The notes under the pieces were generated by a model. The model saw only the letters and a program-made list of their open reading frames with translations, searched no databases and was not told the DNA's origin. Shown one piece after another: positions 27,169 through 37,994 of a stretch of 64,000 nt of DNA. The DNA lies in assembly GCF_011808225.1 (NCBI RefSeq), contig NZ_SOYS01000013.1:48501-112500 (forward strand), written 5' to 3'. The DNA comes from Cedecea colo. Its GTDB lineage: Bacteria; Pseudomonadota; Gammaproteobacteria; Enterobacterales; Enterobacteriaceae. Numbering within the stretch: position 1 is the stretch's first letter; each line of letters begins with the position of its first letter. The position numbers were made by a program, and so were the translations under genes.

Positions 27169-27915
27169 TTACCAGTAATGCTCGGCAGTCATATGGCCCG
27201 GTCGACGACGCAAATGTTTGGTCATTTGTCGGGTATCTTTCAGTAACTGCTGGGTATCGCGCACCATTTGTGGGTTGCCGCACAGCATCACATGGCTGGT
27301 TTCAATATCCATTGGCAGCCCAACCGCCGCTTCCAGCTCGCCACTTTCAATCAGTGCTGGCACTCGCCCGGTTAGCGTACCGGCAATAGTTTCACGGCTG
27401 ACAACGGTCTGAATACGTAATTTGCCGTCGTAGCGCTGCTGTAGCTCCTGCATTAACGGCAGATAACTGAGATCGCTGGCATAGCGCACGGCGTGCAGCA
27501 AAACGATATTCTCAAAACGTTCCAGGTCTTTACCTTCCTGCAGAATGGAAAGGTAAGGGCCAAGCGCGGTGCCGGTAGCCAGCATCCACAACGTTTTGCA
27601 ATCCGGGATTTCTTGCAGAATAAAGAACCCGGCGGGCTCACTTACTATCATTATTTCGTCACCCGGTTGCATAACATGCAGGCGCGGGCTGAGTTTACCT
27701 TCCGGCACGTTAACCAGATAAAATTCGAGATTGGAATTGCCCGGCGCGTTGACATAAGAATAGGCGCGCTGCACGCGTTCGCCGTCAATTTCCAGGCCAA
27801 GCTTGGTAAACTGCCCGGCGGTAAACGGGGCGACAGGAGCCTGAACCGTGAGGCTGAAGAGAGAATCGGTCCAGTGCTGAACCTGAGTAACTTTACCTTT
27901 AACCCAATCCGCCAT
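27169..27915 (-). CDS. fpr: Ferredoxin/flavodoxin-NADP+ reductase
   Basis: Fpr moves electrons between NADPH and flavodoxin or ferredoxin. It supports radical-SAM and reductive enzymes and is part of the SoxRS regulon in E. coli. The 248-residue protein has the FAD-binding RAYSYVN, the NADP-binding ATGTALGPYLSIL, LHAVRYASDLSYL and a C-terminal EHYW with the terminal Trp that stacks on FAD in this subfamily. The ATG at 27915 (MADWVKGKV) gives the E. coli length. It lies downstream of glpX on the same strand with a gap of about 100 bases. Confidence 0.98.
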   Translation of the reverse strand: MADWVKGKVTQVQHWTDSLFSLTVQAPVAPFTAGQFTKLGLEIDGERVQRAYSYVNAPGNSNLEFYLVNVPEGKLSPRLHVMQPGDEIMIVSEPAGFFILQEIPDCKTLWMLATGTALGPYLSILQEGKDLERFENIVLLHAVRYASDLSYLPLMQELQQRYDGKLRIQTVVSRETIAGTLTGRVPALIESGELEAAVGLPMDIETSHVMLCGNPQMVRDTQQLLKDTRQMTKHLRRRPGHMTAEHYW

Positions 27916-28013
27916 GTTGCGCTCCTGTTGTTGCTCTTGCCTTATCTTCACCAGAATAGTGAAAGATTTCCAGCCTGTGCGGGCCGGAAAGCTCAATCAG
28001 ACAAACGGCGGCC

Positions 28014-29024
28014 TTACAGAATATGGGCCTGCACGTTCGGGTCTTTACGGTCGAGATAATGGATGGATTTAATGCGGCGAATGGTGCGCGATTTGCCGCG
28101 AATCAGCAGCGTTTCTGTTGTTGCTATATTGCCTTTACGGGTGATACCGTCGAGCAGATCGCCTTTGGTGATGCCGGTGGCTGAAAAAACTACGTTATCG
28201 TTGCGCGCCATGTCGTCCAGCTTCAGAAACTTTCCGGCTTCAATGCCCATCGCTTTGCAGCGTTCCAGTTCTTGCTCGCCGATGCGACGGTTTTCTTCGT
28301 TGTCGCCTTTAACATGATGACGAGCCAGCAGGCGCCCTTGCATATCGCCATCCAGCGCACGGATAACCGCTGCGGAAATCACGCCTTCAGGCGCGCCGCC
28401 GATGCCGTACATTACGTCCACTTCGCTGTCCGGCATGCAGGTCAGGATCGATGCCGCAACGTCGCCATCAGGAATAGCGAAAACGCGTACGCCAAGTTTT
28501 TGCATTTCGGCAATGGTTGCATCGTGGCGTGGCTTAGCAAGGATGGTGACGGTGAGTTCGCTGAGCGGCTTGTTGAGCGCAATGGCAACGTTGTGCAGGT
28601 TTTGCGCCAAAGACAGGTTGAGATCGATAACGCCTCGCGCGCCGGGGCCGACAATCAGTTTTTCCATATACATATCGGGCGCATTCAGGAAGCTGCCTTT
28701 ATCGCCAACCGCCAGCACCGCCAGCGCGTTGGCCTGGCCCATCGCTGTCATGCGGGTGCCTTCTATGGGATCAACTGCTATGTCCACCGCATCGCCTTGT
28801 CCGGTCCCGACTTTCTCACCGATATAGAGCATCGGCGCTTCGTCGATTTCCCCTTCGCCAATTACAATCTGGCCGTCGATATTGACCTGATTAAGCATGA
28901 TGCGCATGGCATGAACGGCCGCTCCGTCGGCGGTATTCTTGTCGCCACGGCCCAGCCATTTATAACCGGCAAGTGCTGCTGCTTCCGTTACGCGGGAAAA
29001 TTCGATCGCAAGTTCTCGTTTCAT
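28014..29024 (-). CDS. glpX: Class II fructose-1,6-bisphosphatase GlpX
   Basis: GlpX hydrolyses fructose 1,6-bisphosphate in gluconeogenesis, matching its place behind the glycerol genes. The 336-residue protein has the lithium-sensitive phosphatase metal motif DPIEGT near residue 85, GEGEIDEAPML upstream of it, and MYGIGGAPEGVI. I chose the ATG at 29024 (MKRELAIEFSRVTEAA) for length; the longer frame runs into glpK. A terminator-like hairpin separates it from glpK, so it may be expressed at a lower level than glpFK. Confidence 0.98.
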   Translation of the reverse strand: MKRELAIEFSRVTEAAALAGYKWLGRGDKNTADGAAVHAMRIMLNQVNIDGQIVIGEGEIDEAPMLYIGEKVGTGQGDAVDIAVDPIEGTRMTAMGQANALAVLAVGDKGSFLNAPDMYMEKLIVGPGARGVIDLNLSLAQNLHNVAIALNKPLSELTVTILAKPRHDATIAEMQKLGVRVFAIPDGDVAASILTCMPDSEVDVMYGIGGAPEGVISAAVIRALDGDMQGRLLARHHVKGDNEENRRIGEQELERCKAMGIEAGKFLKLDDMARNDNVVFSATGITKGDLLDGITRKGNIATTETLLIRGKSRTIRRIKSIHYLDRKDPNVQAHIL

Positions 29025-29110
29025 TACATACTCATTTAGCAAGCTCAATTGCGACGGAGTGTAGCACAGGCGGGAGATAGCCGGGAAAACCCTGGACCGG
29101 GAAGGGGCAT

Positions 29111-29132
29111 AAAAGAGGCCCCGTCCGGGGCC
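29111..29132 (-). terminator. Attenuating terminator between glpK and glpX
   Basis: On the minus strand, GGCCCCG-GA-CGGGGCC is followed by TCTTTTAT. It starts 12 bases after the glpK stop and ends about 86 bases before the glpX start, so it can reduce read-through into glpX. Confidence 0.75.
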
Positions 29133-29143
29133 GTAGAAAGGGG

Positions 29144-30673
<1,530 letters not shown>

Positions 30674-30683
30674 TCAGAGTTGC

Positions 30684-31535
30684 TTAAGAAGCATTTTGTT
30701 GTGTAGATGCGCCCGACGTTTTCGCTTCAATATCTTCGCAAACATCACACGGCAGATGGCGGCCAATCAGTTTACGATACCCAAATGCGCCTAACATGGC
30801 ACCCGTCAAGGGGCCAAAAATGGGTATCAGGAAGTAAGGGATATCTTTGCCGCCGGTAAAGGCAATATCGCCCCAGCCTGCCAGCCAGGCGAAAATTTTT
30901 GGACCAAAATCACGCGCCGGGTTCATGGCGAAGCCGGTCAGCGGACCCATTGAGGCGCCGATCACAGCAATCAGTAAGCCTATCAGCAAAGGTGCCAGCG
31001 GCCCGCGCGGGACGCCGTTGCCATCGTCGGTCAGCGCCAGAATCACACCCATCAGGATGGCGGTAATTACCATTTCTACGGCAAATGCCTGTCCCAGATT
31101 AATATGCGGGTTTGGATAGGTAGAGAAGATACCGGCTAAGTCCAGGCTTTCCACGCTGCCGCGTACCATGTGATGAGCCTGTTCGTAATCAAGGAACAGA
31201 TTGTAATATAAGCCGTATACCAGCGCTGCGGCGCAGAATGCACCTGCGACCTGCGACACAATAAACGGCACAACTTTCCGTTTGTCAAAGCAGGCGAACA
31301 ACCACAGTGCGACCGTGACGGCAGGATTGAGATGTGCACCAGAAACGCCGGCGGTTAAGTAGATGGCCATCGCTACTCCTAAGCCCCAGATAAAGCTAAT
31401 TTCCCACTGTCCGAAGACGGCGCCTGCGACTTTGAGTGCGGCCACGCATCCCACACCGAAGAAAATCAACAGCGCGGTACCTATGAACTCTGCGATGCAC
31501 TGGCCTTTTAAAGTAGGTGAAGCTGTCTGATTCAT
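30684..31535 (-). CDS. glpF: Glycerol facilitator (aquaglyceroporin)
   Basis: GlpF is a tetrameric inner membrane channel for glycerol and other small polyols. The 283-residue protein has six membrane helices and two NPA half-helices: SGAHLNPAVTVAL (NPA at 70-72) and GFAMNPARDFGP (about 205-207), with the Arg of the selectivity filter and Asp after it as in glycerol channels. It heads glpFKX and lies 25 bases before glpK. Two GlpR-type operators lie upstream. Confidence 0.99.
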   Translation of the reverse strand: MNQTASPTLKGQCIAEFIGTALLIFFGVGCVAALKVAGAVFGQWEISFIWGLGVAMAIYLTAGVSGAHLNPAVTVALWLFACFDKRKVVPFIVSQVAGAFCAAALVYGLYYNLFLDYEQAHHMVRGSVESLDLAGIFSTYPNPHINLGQAFAVEMVITAILMGVILALTDDGNGVPRGPLAPLLIGLLIAVIGASMGPLTGFAMNPARDFGPKIFAWLAGWGDIAFTGGKDIPYFLIPIFGPLTGAMLGAFGYRKLIGRHLPCDVCEDIEAKTSGASTQQNAS

Positions 31536-31976
31536 AGTAGGGTCCTGAAGGCAAAATTAATGGCTATTGTGATTTGAGCGTCCTTGCCACCCTTATGCCA
31601 TGTAGGCATGGTGTTAATTTATCGTTAACGAACATAAACGAGAAATATCGAACTTAAAAACTGTGGCTTTCGTCATAGAAATGCGCGGTTTCGCGCTAAA
31701 AAATGAGCATTATCAGCCAGTAAGAGCAGGGGAATGGCTGCGTTTTTATAAGCGGTTTTTTAACAATTAACGCTTAAGACGCCCGTAGTCTCTCGGTATA
31801 TGCTGAAAAACGTCATGTTACGCAAAGAGCGCGGGAAGCCGCTGGACACGCGATGCGGCGCTACTTACAATCGGGGAAACGCTGCGTGGTGCGCATATGT
31901 TCACAAAGGCGTCGCCGGTAACGCCGGGACGAGGATAGCCATCCATCAACGCCTTGCAATTCAGGAGAGATTTGAC
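31536..31976. other. Divergent glpF/zapB intergenic region, 441 bp
   Basis: The part next to glpF holds the GlpR operators at 31617-31655 and a TGTGA half-site near 31568, a possible CRP half-site. Inverted repeats are visible at about 31600 (CATGTAGGCATG) and 31689-31697 (GCGGTTTCGC). The zapB-proximal half (31740-31976) has an open frame in phase with zapB, but its codons do not look conserved and zapB has its own ribosome site, so I treat it as leader. Confidence 0.55.
31617..31655 (-). promoter_or_regulatory. Two tandem GlpR-type operators upstream of glpF
   Basis: The 20-mers 31617-31636 and 31636-31655 each carry the GlpR half-site TTCG and its weaker partner (minus strand TATGTTCGTTAACGATAAAT for the first). 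They match the WATGTTCGWTAWCGAACATW consensus well and moderately. GlpR would repress glpFKX without glycerol 3-phosphate. Confidence 0.75.
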
Positions 31977-32216
31977 ATGTCATTTGAAGTTTTTGAGAAA
32001 CTGGAATCGAAAGTACAGCAGGCGATTGACACTATCACGTTGTTGCAGATGGAAATCGAAGAGCTGAAAGAGAAGAACAACAGCCTGGTGCAGGAAATTC
32101 AGCAGGCGCAGGGCAATCACGAAGAGCTGATCCGTGAGAACAATTCGCTGAAAGAACAACAGCATGTCTGGCAGGAGCGTTTGCATGCGCTGTTGGGCAA
32201 AATGGAAGAAGTGTAA
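31977..32216 (+). CDS. zapB: Cell division protein ZapB
   Basis: ZapB is a small, entirely coiled-coil cytoplasmic protein that joins the FtsZ ring through ZapA and links it to the MatP-bound terminus. The 79 residues ([19 protein letters not shown] onwards) form heptads throughout, with many Leu, Glu, Gln and Asn and no proline. Length is two residues below E. coli ZapB. The AGGAGAG ribosome site sits at the expected distance from the ATG at 31977, which excludes the longer upstream frame. Confidence 0.97.
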   Translation: MSFEVFEKLESKVQQAIDTITLLQMEIEELKEKNNSLVQEIQQAQGNHEELIRENNSLKEQQHVWQERLHALLGKMEEV

Positions 32217-32231
32217 GTTACAGACTGAAAT

Positions 32232-32259
32232 AAAACGGGCGCCCCAGGGCGCCCGTTTT
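32232..32259. terminator. Bidirectional terminator between zapB and rraA
   Basis: A nine-base stem ACGGGCGCC/GGCGCCCGT (32235-32243 and 32248-32256) with a CCAG loop has four A before and four T after it. It serves both convergent genes. Confidence 0.93.
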
Positions 32260-32275
32260 GCATAGCAAGATCGGC

Positions 32276-32761
32276 TTATTCAATATCAAGCGGATCTTCG
32301 GAAAGGATAATGCCGGTGTTGTCCGCGTAAAGATGATCGCCGGAGAAAAACGTTACGCCGCCAAAATTGACGCGTATATCACTTTCACCGATGCCTTCAC
32401 CCGCAGCGCCAACGGGGATTGCGGCGATAGCCTGAATGCCGATATCCAGCTCTTCCAGATCGTCCACCTGGCGCACCGCGCCGTAGACCACAATCCCTTC
32501 CCACTCGTTTTGTGCCGCAAGACGCGCCAGTTCAGCGTCAACAAGGGCGCGGCGTACAGAGCCGCCGCCGTCGACCAACAGGACACGGCCACGGCCTTGC
32601 TGTTCGAGCAGATCGTACAGCAACCCGTTGTCCTCGAAACATTTCACCGTAATGATTTGCCCGCCAAAGGACGACCGCCCGCCAAAATTGGAAAACAGCG
32701 GTTCAACGACGTTAACATCTTCCTGGTAGATGTCGCAAAGCTCGGAAGTATCATATTTCAT
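32276..32761 (-). CDS. rraA: Ribonuclease E activity regulator A
   Basis: RraA is a trimeric ring protein that binds the C-terminal scaffold of RNase E and lowers its activity, changing mRNA decay. The 161-residue protein has FGGRSSFGG near 27-35, [17 protein letters not shown] near 66-82 and [17 protein letters not shown], all family hallmarks. It shares the fold of, but not the enzyme activity of, class II aldolase-like proteins. It lies downstream of menA on the same strand with 92 bases between. Confidence 0.98.
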   Translation of the reverse strand: MKYDTSELCDIYQEDVNVVEPLFSNFGGRSSFGGQIITVKCFEDNGLLYDLLEQQGRGRVLLVDGGGSVRRALVDAELARLAAQNEWEGIVVYGAVRQVDDLEELDIGIQAIAAIPVGAAGEGIGESDIRVNFGGVTFFSGDHLYADNTGIILSEDPLDIE

Positions 32762-32853
32762 AGGATTTAAGTTCTGTTGCTGCAGGAGTTGTCAGTATAT
32801 CGCTTAATGTTAACTGTTGGCAAAATCATCAATTGTTAATTGATATTTGTCAG

Positions 32854-33783
32854 CTAAAAATGCGCCTTGCTGAGCACAACTCCCATCGCAAACAACAGGT
32901 TAATCAGCAGGGCTGCTTTTACCGTACGCTCAAGCATCGGGCGGATGGCGGCAGGCTCCATTTCACGCGTGACGTAAATGGCCTGTTTGATGAGTAGCGG
33001 CGCCGCCAGCACAAACAGCCATCCCCACAGGCTTTTCAGCCAAATCAGATTAAAGGCGGCCAGACACAGCAGCGCACCCATCAGCAGACAAACGTGGTAG
33101 CGACGAGCCACAACCGGCCCCAGACGAACCGCTAGCGTGTTTTTACCGTTCTCGCGATCGCTGTCGATATCGCGCAGGTTGTTGATGTTTAAAACCGCCG
33201 TTGCCAGTAAACCGCATGCGGTAGCAGGCAGGAAAACCAACGGCGCGAGCATATGAGCCTGTAAATACCAGCTTCCCACCACGCTCAGCCAGCCGAAAAA
33301 GACCAGCACGGAAATATCACCCAGTCCCATATAGCCATACGGGCGAGTACCGACCGTATAGGTAATTGCCGCCACAATAGACGCCAGACCGAGCACCAGA
33401 AACCCGAAGAAGTCGGCCGCGGTATGACAGGCAACGGCAACCAGAGCCAGGCCGGAAAGGCAGATAAGCACGACGGTGATAATCAACGCGCGCTTCATTT
33501 GCGCTTGAGTAATTACGCCTTTTTGCATACCGCGCAACGGCCCAATGCGGTCTTCCTTATCGCTGCCTTTTACCGCATCGCCATAGTCATTCGCGAGGTT
33601 GGAAAGGATTTGCAGCAGCCCCGCCGTCAGCAGCGCAAGCCCGGCCACTGCGGGAGCAAATACCCCTTGCCAGTACGCCAGCGCGGAGCCGCAAACGATA
33701 GAGGCAAAAGCCAACGGCAGGGTGCGGGGACGCAGGCTTTCCAGCCAGGCTCTCGTTATGCTTACAGAATGCGAATCGTTCAT
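32854..33783 (-). CDS. menA: 1,4-dihydroxy-2-naphthoate polyprenyltransferase
   Basis: MenA attaches the polyprenyl chain to 1,4-dihydroxy-2-naphthoate, giving demethylmenaquinone. It is an integral inner membrane UbiA-family enzyme. The 309-residue protein has about nine membrane helices and both Asp-rich motifs: NDYGDAVKGSDKEDR and NNLRDIDSDRENGKN. I chose the ATG at 33783 (MNDSHSV) over one 12 codons upstream, which would fall in the hslVU terminator. Length agrees with E. coli (308). Confidence 0.97.
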   Translation of the reverse strand: MNDSHSVSITRAWLESLRPRTLPLAFASIVCGSALAYWQGVFAPAVAGLALLTAGLLQILSNLANDYGDAVKGSDKEDRIGPLRGMQKGVITQAQMKRALIITVVLICLSGLALVAVACHTAADFFGFLVLGLASIVAAITYTVGTRPYGYMGLGDISVLVFFGWLSVVGSWYLQAHMLAPLVFLPATACGLLATAVLNINNLRDIDSDRENGKNTLAVRLGPVVARRYHVCLLMGALLCLAAFNLIWLKSLWGWLFVLAAPLLIKQAIYVTREMEPAAIRPMLERTVKAALLINLLFAMGVVLSKAHF

Positions 33784-33802
33784 AGTTATGGATGCCAGTG
33801 AT

Positions 33803-33832
33803 AAAAAAATGGAGGGCATAAGCCCTCCATTT
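33803..33832 (-). terminator. Terminator downstream of hslVU
   Basis: On the minus strand, AAATGGAGGGC-TTAT-GCCCTCCATTT is followed by a run of T (33803-33809). It lies 28 bases after the hslU stop and separates the heat-shock operon from menA. Confidence 0.9.
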
Positions 33833-33859
33833 GCAATGAAGAAAATACGTTGGCCGCGA

Positions 33860-35194
33860 TTATAGGATAAAACGGCTCAGATCTTCATCTGCTACCAGCT
33901 CATCCAGATGCTTACTCACATATTCAGCATCAATAATAATGGACTGGCCGCTCAGATCGCTGGCTTCGTAAGAGATATCCTCTACCAGGCGCTCAAGCAC
34001 GGTATGCAGACGACGCGCGCCGATGTTCTCGGTCGATTCGTTCACCTGCCATGCGGCCTGAGCGATACGACGGATACCGTCTTCGGTGAAGTCGATGTTC
34101 ACGCCTTCCGTGCCCATCAACGCCTTGTACTGCACGGTAACAGAAGCGTTTGGCTCAGTCAGAATGCGTTCGAAATCTTCCACGGTCAGCGCCTGCAATT
34201 CAACGCGAATCGGCAGGCGGCCCTGCAATTCCGGGATCAGATCGGACGGGCTTGCCACCTGGAATGCGCCAGAGGCGATAAACAGGATATGGTCAGTTTT
34301 CACCATGCCGTGCTTGGTGGAAACGGTGCAGCCTTCAACCAGCGGCAGCAGGTCGCGCTGAACGCCTTCGCGGGAAACATCGGGGCCGGAGCTGTTGCCG
34401 CCGCGCTTACAGATTTTATCGATCTCATCGATAAACACGATGCCGTGCTGCTCAACCGCGTCAATCGCGTCCTGCTTCAGCTCTTCCGGATTCACAAGCT
34501 TGGCAGCTTCTTCTTCAATCAGAAGCTTCATCGCGTCTTTGATTTTCAGCTTGCGCGGTTTCTGCTTCTGGCCGCCCAGGTTCTGGAACATTGACTGAAG
34601 CTGGTTGGTCATCTCTTCCATGCCTGGAGGCGCCATGATCTCAACGCCCATCGGCGCTGCAGCCAGATCGATTTCGATTTCTTTGTCGTCCAGCTGGCCT
34701 TCGCGCAGTTTTTTGCGGAATGCCTGGCGTGCGGCGGAAGGCTCCTGCGCCTGCTCAGACTGACCCCAGTTGTTTTTGGCTGGCGGAATAAGCGCATCAA
34801 GAATGCGTTCTTCGGCCATTTCTTCAGCGCGATAACGATTTTTCTCAATGGACTGCAGACGCACCATTTTCATCGCAGAATCGGTCAGATCGCGGATGAT
34901 AGAATCAACTTCTTTACCGACGTAGCCCACTTCGGTGAACTTGGTGGCTTCGACTTTAATAAACGGCGCATTGGCGAGTTTTGCCAGACGGCGTGCGATT
35001 TCAGTTTTACCGACGCCGGTTGGGCCGATCATCAGAATGTTTTTTGGCGTCACTTCATGGCGCAACTCTTCATCCAGTTGCATACGGCGCCAGCGGTTAC
35101 GCAGCGCAATTGCCACGGAACGCTTGGCGTTGTCCTGGCCGATGATGTGTTTGTTCAGCTCGCTGACAATTTCGCGTGGAGTCATTTCAGACAT
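33860..35194 (-). CDS. hslU: HslU ATPase subunit of the HslUV protease
   Basis: HslU is a hexameric AAA+ unfoldase that feeds substrates such as SulA into HslV. The 444-residue protein has Walker [16 protein letters not shown] near 56-70, Walker [12 protein letters not shown] near 252-262, an I domain between them, and the C-terminal LSRFIL tail that inserts into HslV and activates it. It starts nine bases after the hslV stop. Confidence 0.99.
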   Translation of the reverse strand: MSEMTPREIVSELNKHIIGQDNAKRSVAIALRNRWRRMQLDEELRHEVTPKNILMIGPTGVGKTEIARRLAKLANAPFIKVEATKFTEVGYVGKEVDSIIRDLTDSAMKMVRLQSIEKNRYRAEEMAEERILDALIPPAKNNWGQSEQAQEPSAARQAFRKKLREGQLDDKEIEIDLAAAPMGVEIMAPPGMEEMTNQLQSMFQNLGGQKQKPRKLKIKDAMKLLIEEEAAKLVNPEELKQDAIDAVEQHGIVFIDEIDKICKRGGNSSGPDVSREGVQRDLLPLVEGCTVSTKHGMVKTDHILFIASGAFQVASPSDLIPELQGRLPIRVELQALTVEDFERILTEPNASVTVQYKALMGTEGVNIDFTEDGIRRIAQAAWQVNESTENIGARRLHTVLERLVEDISYEASDLSGQSIIIDAEYVSKHLDELVADEDLSRFIL

Positions 35195-35203
35195 GGGGGA
35201 TCC

Positions 35204-35734
35204 TTACGCCTTAGACGCTAATTCTTCAATAGTATGGAAATGGTTGGTGTAAATGCAGATATCACCGGCGATCCCCAGCGATTTCTCAACGATGTCACGC
35301 GCGTCCAGAGCGGTGTTTTCCAGCAGGGCGCGGGCGGCGGCCTGGGCATACGGGCCACCGGAACCGATAGCTATCAGGTCATCTTCTGGCTGAATAACGT
35401 CACCGTTACCGGTAATGATAAGCGACGCGTTTTCATCGGCTACGGCCAGCAGCGCTTCGAGCTTGCGCAGCATACGGTCGGTACGCCAGTCTTTAGCCAG
35501 CTCGACGGCGGCTTTCACCAGGTGGCCCTGATGCATTTCGAGTTTGCGTTCAAAGAGCTCGAACAGAGTGAAGGCATCGGCTGTGCCACCCGCAAAGCCA
35601 GCGATGACTTTGTCGTTATAAAGGCGGCGAACTTTTTTCACGTTGCCTTTCATTACGGTGTTGCCGAGCGTGGCCTGTCCATCACCACCGATTACGACAT
35701 GGCCGTTGCGGCGCACACTTACTATTGTTGTCAC
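35204..35734 (-). CDS. hslV: HslV peptidase subunit (ATP-dependent threonine protease)
   Basis: HslV forms the double-hexamer proteolytic core of HslUV. The 176-residue product begins with GTG-encoded Met followed by [10 protein letters not shown]; Thr2 becomes the N-terminal nucleophile after Met removal. [15 protein letters not shown] and [14 protein letters not shown] follow the proteasome beta-subunit fold. GTG at 35734 is the start, as in E. coli; the frame extends upstream but that part is the 5' leader with its hairpin. The gene is driven by a sigma-32 type promoter. Confidence 0.98.
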   Translation of the reverse strand: MTTIVSVRRNGHVVIGGDGQATLGNTVMKGNVKKVRRLYNDKVIAGFAGGTADAFTLFELFERKLEMHQGHLVKAAVELAKDWRTDRMLRKLEALLAVADENASLIITGNGDVIQPEDDLIAIGSGGPYAQAAARALLENTALDARDIVEKSLGIAGDICIYTNHFHTIEELASKA

Positions 35735-35767
35735 GAGCAGACCCCTTATTGCATCAGCTAAATACGT

Positions 35768-35788
35768 GCCCCGGACCGAGTCCGGGGC
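35768..35788 (-). promoter_or_regulatory. Stem-loop in the hslVU 5' leader
   Basis: A perfect nine-base stem GCCCCGGAC/GTCCGGGGC with a three-base loop lies in the transcribed leader between the promoter and hslV. A similar leader hairpin in E. coli hslVU has been reported to stabilise the mRNA. There is no T run, so it is not a terminator. Confidence 0.75.
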
Positions 35789-35803
35789 TGAATGCAATTA
35801 TAG

Positions 35804-35828
35804 ATGGGGGGGATTTTGGGGGTTTCAA
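35804..35828 (-). promoter_or_regulatory. Sigma-32 heat-shock promoter of hslVU
   Basis: On the minus strand TTGAAA (35828-35823) and CCCCAT (35809-35804) are spaced by 13 bases, close to the sigma-32 consensus CTTGAA-N13-15-CCCCAT. The -35 box overlaps the last bases of ftsN, so the heat-shock promoter begins inside the preceding gene. Confidence 0.88.
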
Positions 35829-36871
35829 CCCCCGCCGAGACGAATGCAGCTGGAGTGACCAGCCATCTTCAGACGGTTAAGCGTGCCATCGGCATTATCT
35901 TTGCCTTTGATTGGGCCAATCACCACGCGATTCCAGCCGTTGTTGGTGGTAATGCGTGAATCAAAACCTTCAAAAGCAAGCTGCGCACGAACCGTTTCCG
36001 CCTGAGCGCTGCCTTTGAATGAACCGCACTGAACCATCCAGCGTTTTTCATCCTTTTTCTCGTGAACGGCCGGGGCAGATTTTGCTGCTTCAGGCTCACG
36101 GCTAACCGGTGCCGCTTTTGGTTGCGTCTGCACCTGCTCACGAGGCTGAGCAGTTTGCGCAGGCGCACGCTGCTGAGCGTTATGCGGCGGCGTTTGCAGC
36201 AAATCCTGATACGGCTGAGACGCGGTCGTCGTGCGCGGTTGCTGTTGTTGAACAGGACGTGGCTGCTGCTGCGTTTGTTGCGCGGTACGCGGTTGCTGAT
36301 AAGGTTGTTCGGTCACGCGCTGCTGCACACGAGGCTGTTGCTGTTGCTGCGTGTTCCATTGTTGTTGCTGAGTCCGCTGCTGCACCTGCTGCTGTAGCTG
36401 CCTCTGGCGCTGCAGCGTTTGTTGGCGCTGGGCCGGAGTTTGTTCGTTCCACGGCACTTCGTTCAACTGTGTCGGTTGCTGGCGCATATCCGCCTGCATC
36501 TGCTCCAGCAGTTGACGCTGCTCGTTGGTGAGCTGGTCTTTATTCTGCACTTCGCCACCGGCCGTAGGCTCGGTTGGCGTGCGTACGCCCGGCTGACGAT
36601 TTTCCAGTTCTTTGATGTAGCGCCAGCGTTCTTCGGGCTTCGGCGGAAGGCCGTTCCCGGTCACCTTATGGCCCGGCAGGACTTCACTTTCCTCTTTTTT
36701 ATGATGGGTAATGAAGTACAGGGCACCAATAAAGGTCACCAGAACGGCGGCCGCAATGGCGACCATTGTCGGCGAGACGGATGGCAGGTTACGTTGCTTT
36801 TTGCGGGAGGTGCTCTTTTTGCGCCGTGTCCCTGCCGATTGCCCGCGGCGTACATAATCTTTTTGTGCCAC
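35825..36871 (-). CDS. ftsN: Cell division protein FtsN
   Basis: FtsN triggers septal peptidoglycan synthesis through FtsA, FtsQLB and FtsWI. The 348-residue bitopic protein has a basic cytoplasmic tail, a membrane segment at about 34-54 (VAIAAAVLVTFIGALYFITHH) and a long Gln/Pro/Thr-rich periplasmic linker. The C-terminal SPOR domain (RWMVQCGSFKG to CIRLGGG) binds denuded glycan strands. The linker holds many QQQ runs and makes the protein about 30 residues longer than in E. coli (319). Low complexity of this segment is a likely site of length variation. Confidence 0.97.
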   Translation of the reverse strand: MAQKDYVRRGQSAGTRRKKSTSRKKQRNLPSVSPTMVAIAAAVLVTFIGALYFITHHKKEESEVLPGHKVTGNGLPPKPEERWRYIKELENRQPGVRTPTEPTAGGEVQNKDQLTNEQRQLLEQMQADMRQQPTQLNEVPWNEQTPAQRQQTLQRQRQLQQQVQQRTQQQQWNTQQQQQPRVQQRVTEQPYQQPRTAQQTQQQPRPVQQQQPRTTTASQPYQDLLQTPPHNAQQRAPAQTAQPREQVQTQPKAAPVSREPEAAKSAPAVHEKKDEKRWMVQCGSFKGSAQAETVRAQLAFEGFDSRITTNNGWNRVVIGPIKGKDNADGTLNRLKMAGHSSCIRLGGG

Positions 36872-36959
36872 TATCGATTCGCTGTATTTATTCGTTTGTC
36901 AGCCCGCCATGTTACTTAAGGGGCGTCCCTTTGACCAGATTATGGAGTCCTAAAGCGGT

Positions 36960-37994
36960 TCATTTTCTTAAGCCTGGCGCGCTGGTGCTTCCTCGCTCAA
37001 TGAGGTCGCAGTCCAGCAGGCGCGATCCGCTGCTAACGATTTCACCGTGTAGCTGATCTAATAGCAACAACATCGCCTCCCTTCCGATATCGAAACGCGG
37101 CTGTTGGACCGTAGTGAGCGGTGGATCACAAAATTGCGATAACGCAATATCATCGAAGCCCATGATCGATAAATCCTCCGGGATACGCAGCCCGCTACGT
37201 TTGGCCTGTGAAAGCGCACCCAGCGCCATAACATCGCTGTGGCAAAAGATTGCAGTTGGCGGAACGGGAAGCGATAAAAGCTGCGCAACGGCTACCGCGC
37301 CGGCCTCAAAAGTAAAATCACCGCGGGCGATATAATGCGGATCGATGACCATGCCCGTACGGCGTAACGCCTGAATATATCCCTGCAGGCGGTAATGACA
37401 AAGAGGCATCTCTTCCGGCCCGGCAATACAGGCAATCCTTTCGTGGCCCAACTGCTGCAAATAATAAACGGCGTTAAACGCAGCGGTGAGATTGTCGATA
37501 TGCACCGTTGGCAGCTCCAGCTCTGGCGCAAACTCGTTAGCCATCACCATCGGCGGCAAATTTCTTTGTTCTTCAAGGCTTGCATCAAACGGCAGGCGCG
37601 AGCCAAGCAGCAACATGCCGTCAATTTGCTTGGTGATTATCAGATCGATGAACGTTTTTTCCTGCTGATTTTGATGGGCGCAATCGCCAATCAGCACCAG
37701 ATAACCCTGCTCAGCGGCGGTGATTTCAATGCCGCGAATAATCTCGCTGAAGAACGGATCGCAGATATCCGGAACGATTACCAGAATCGTACGCGATTCG
37801 TTACGCTTTGTATTACGGCCTAACGAATGGGGCAAGTAACCCACTTCTATTGCAGCCTTTTCTACCCGGCTACGCGTGCTTTGCGAGACCTTATCCGGGT
37901 TCATTAACGCCCGGGATACCGTTGCTGTTGATACTTTCGCCTGTACGGCAACATCCTTCATGGTTGCATTGGCAACCTGACTCTTCGGCTTCAA
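36960..37994 (-). CDS. cytR: LacI-family repressor CytR
   Basis: CytR represses nucleoside uptake and catabolism genes, acting with CRP and released by cytidine. The 344-residue protein has a LacI helix-turn-helix TMKDVAVQAKVSTATVSRAL near the N-terminus and a periplasmic-binding-protein-like effector domain with VPDICDPFFSEIIRG and HSDVMALGAL. I place the start at TTG (37994): a GAGGAG ribosome site lies seven bases upstream and the length then fits E. coli (341). The ATG 13 codons further up has no ribosome site. The next in-frame ATG would shorten the N-terminus by 11 residues. Confidence 0.95.
   Translation of the reverse strand: MKPKSQVANATMKDVAVQAKVSTATVSRALMNPDKVSQSTRSRVEKAAIEVGYLPHSLGRNTKRNESRTILVIVPDICDPFFSEIIRGIEITAAEQGYLVLIGDCAHQNQQEKTFIDLIITKQIDGMLLLGSRLPFDASLEEQRNLPPMVMANEFAPELELPTVHIDNLTAAFNAVYYLQQLGHERIACIAGPEEMPLCHYRLQGYIQALRRTGMVIDPHYIARGDFTFEAGAVAVAQLLSLPVPPTAIFCHSDVMALGALSQAKRSGLRIPEDLSIMGFDDIALSQFCDPPLTTVQQPRFDIGREAMLLLLDQLHGEIVSSGSRLLDCDLIERGSTSAPGLRK

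Noticed and set aside
28272..29039. Plus-strand open frame of 255 codons within glpX
   Set aside because: Antisense to glpX, which is complete and has its catalytic motifs.
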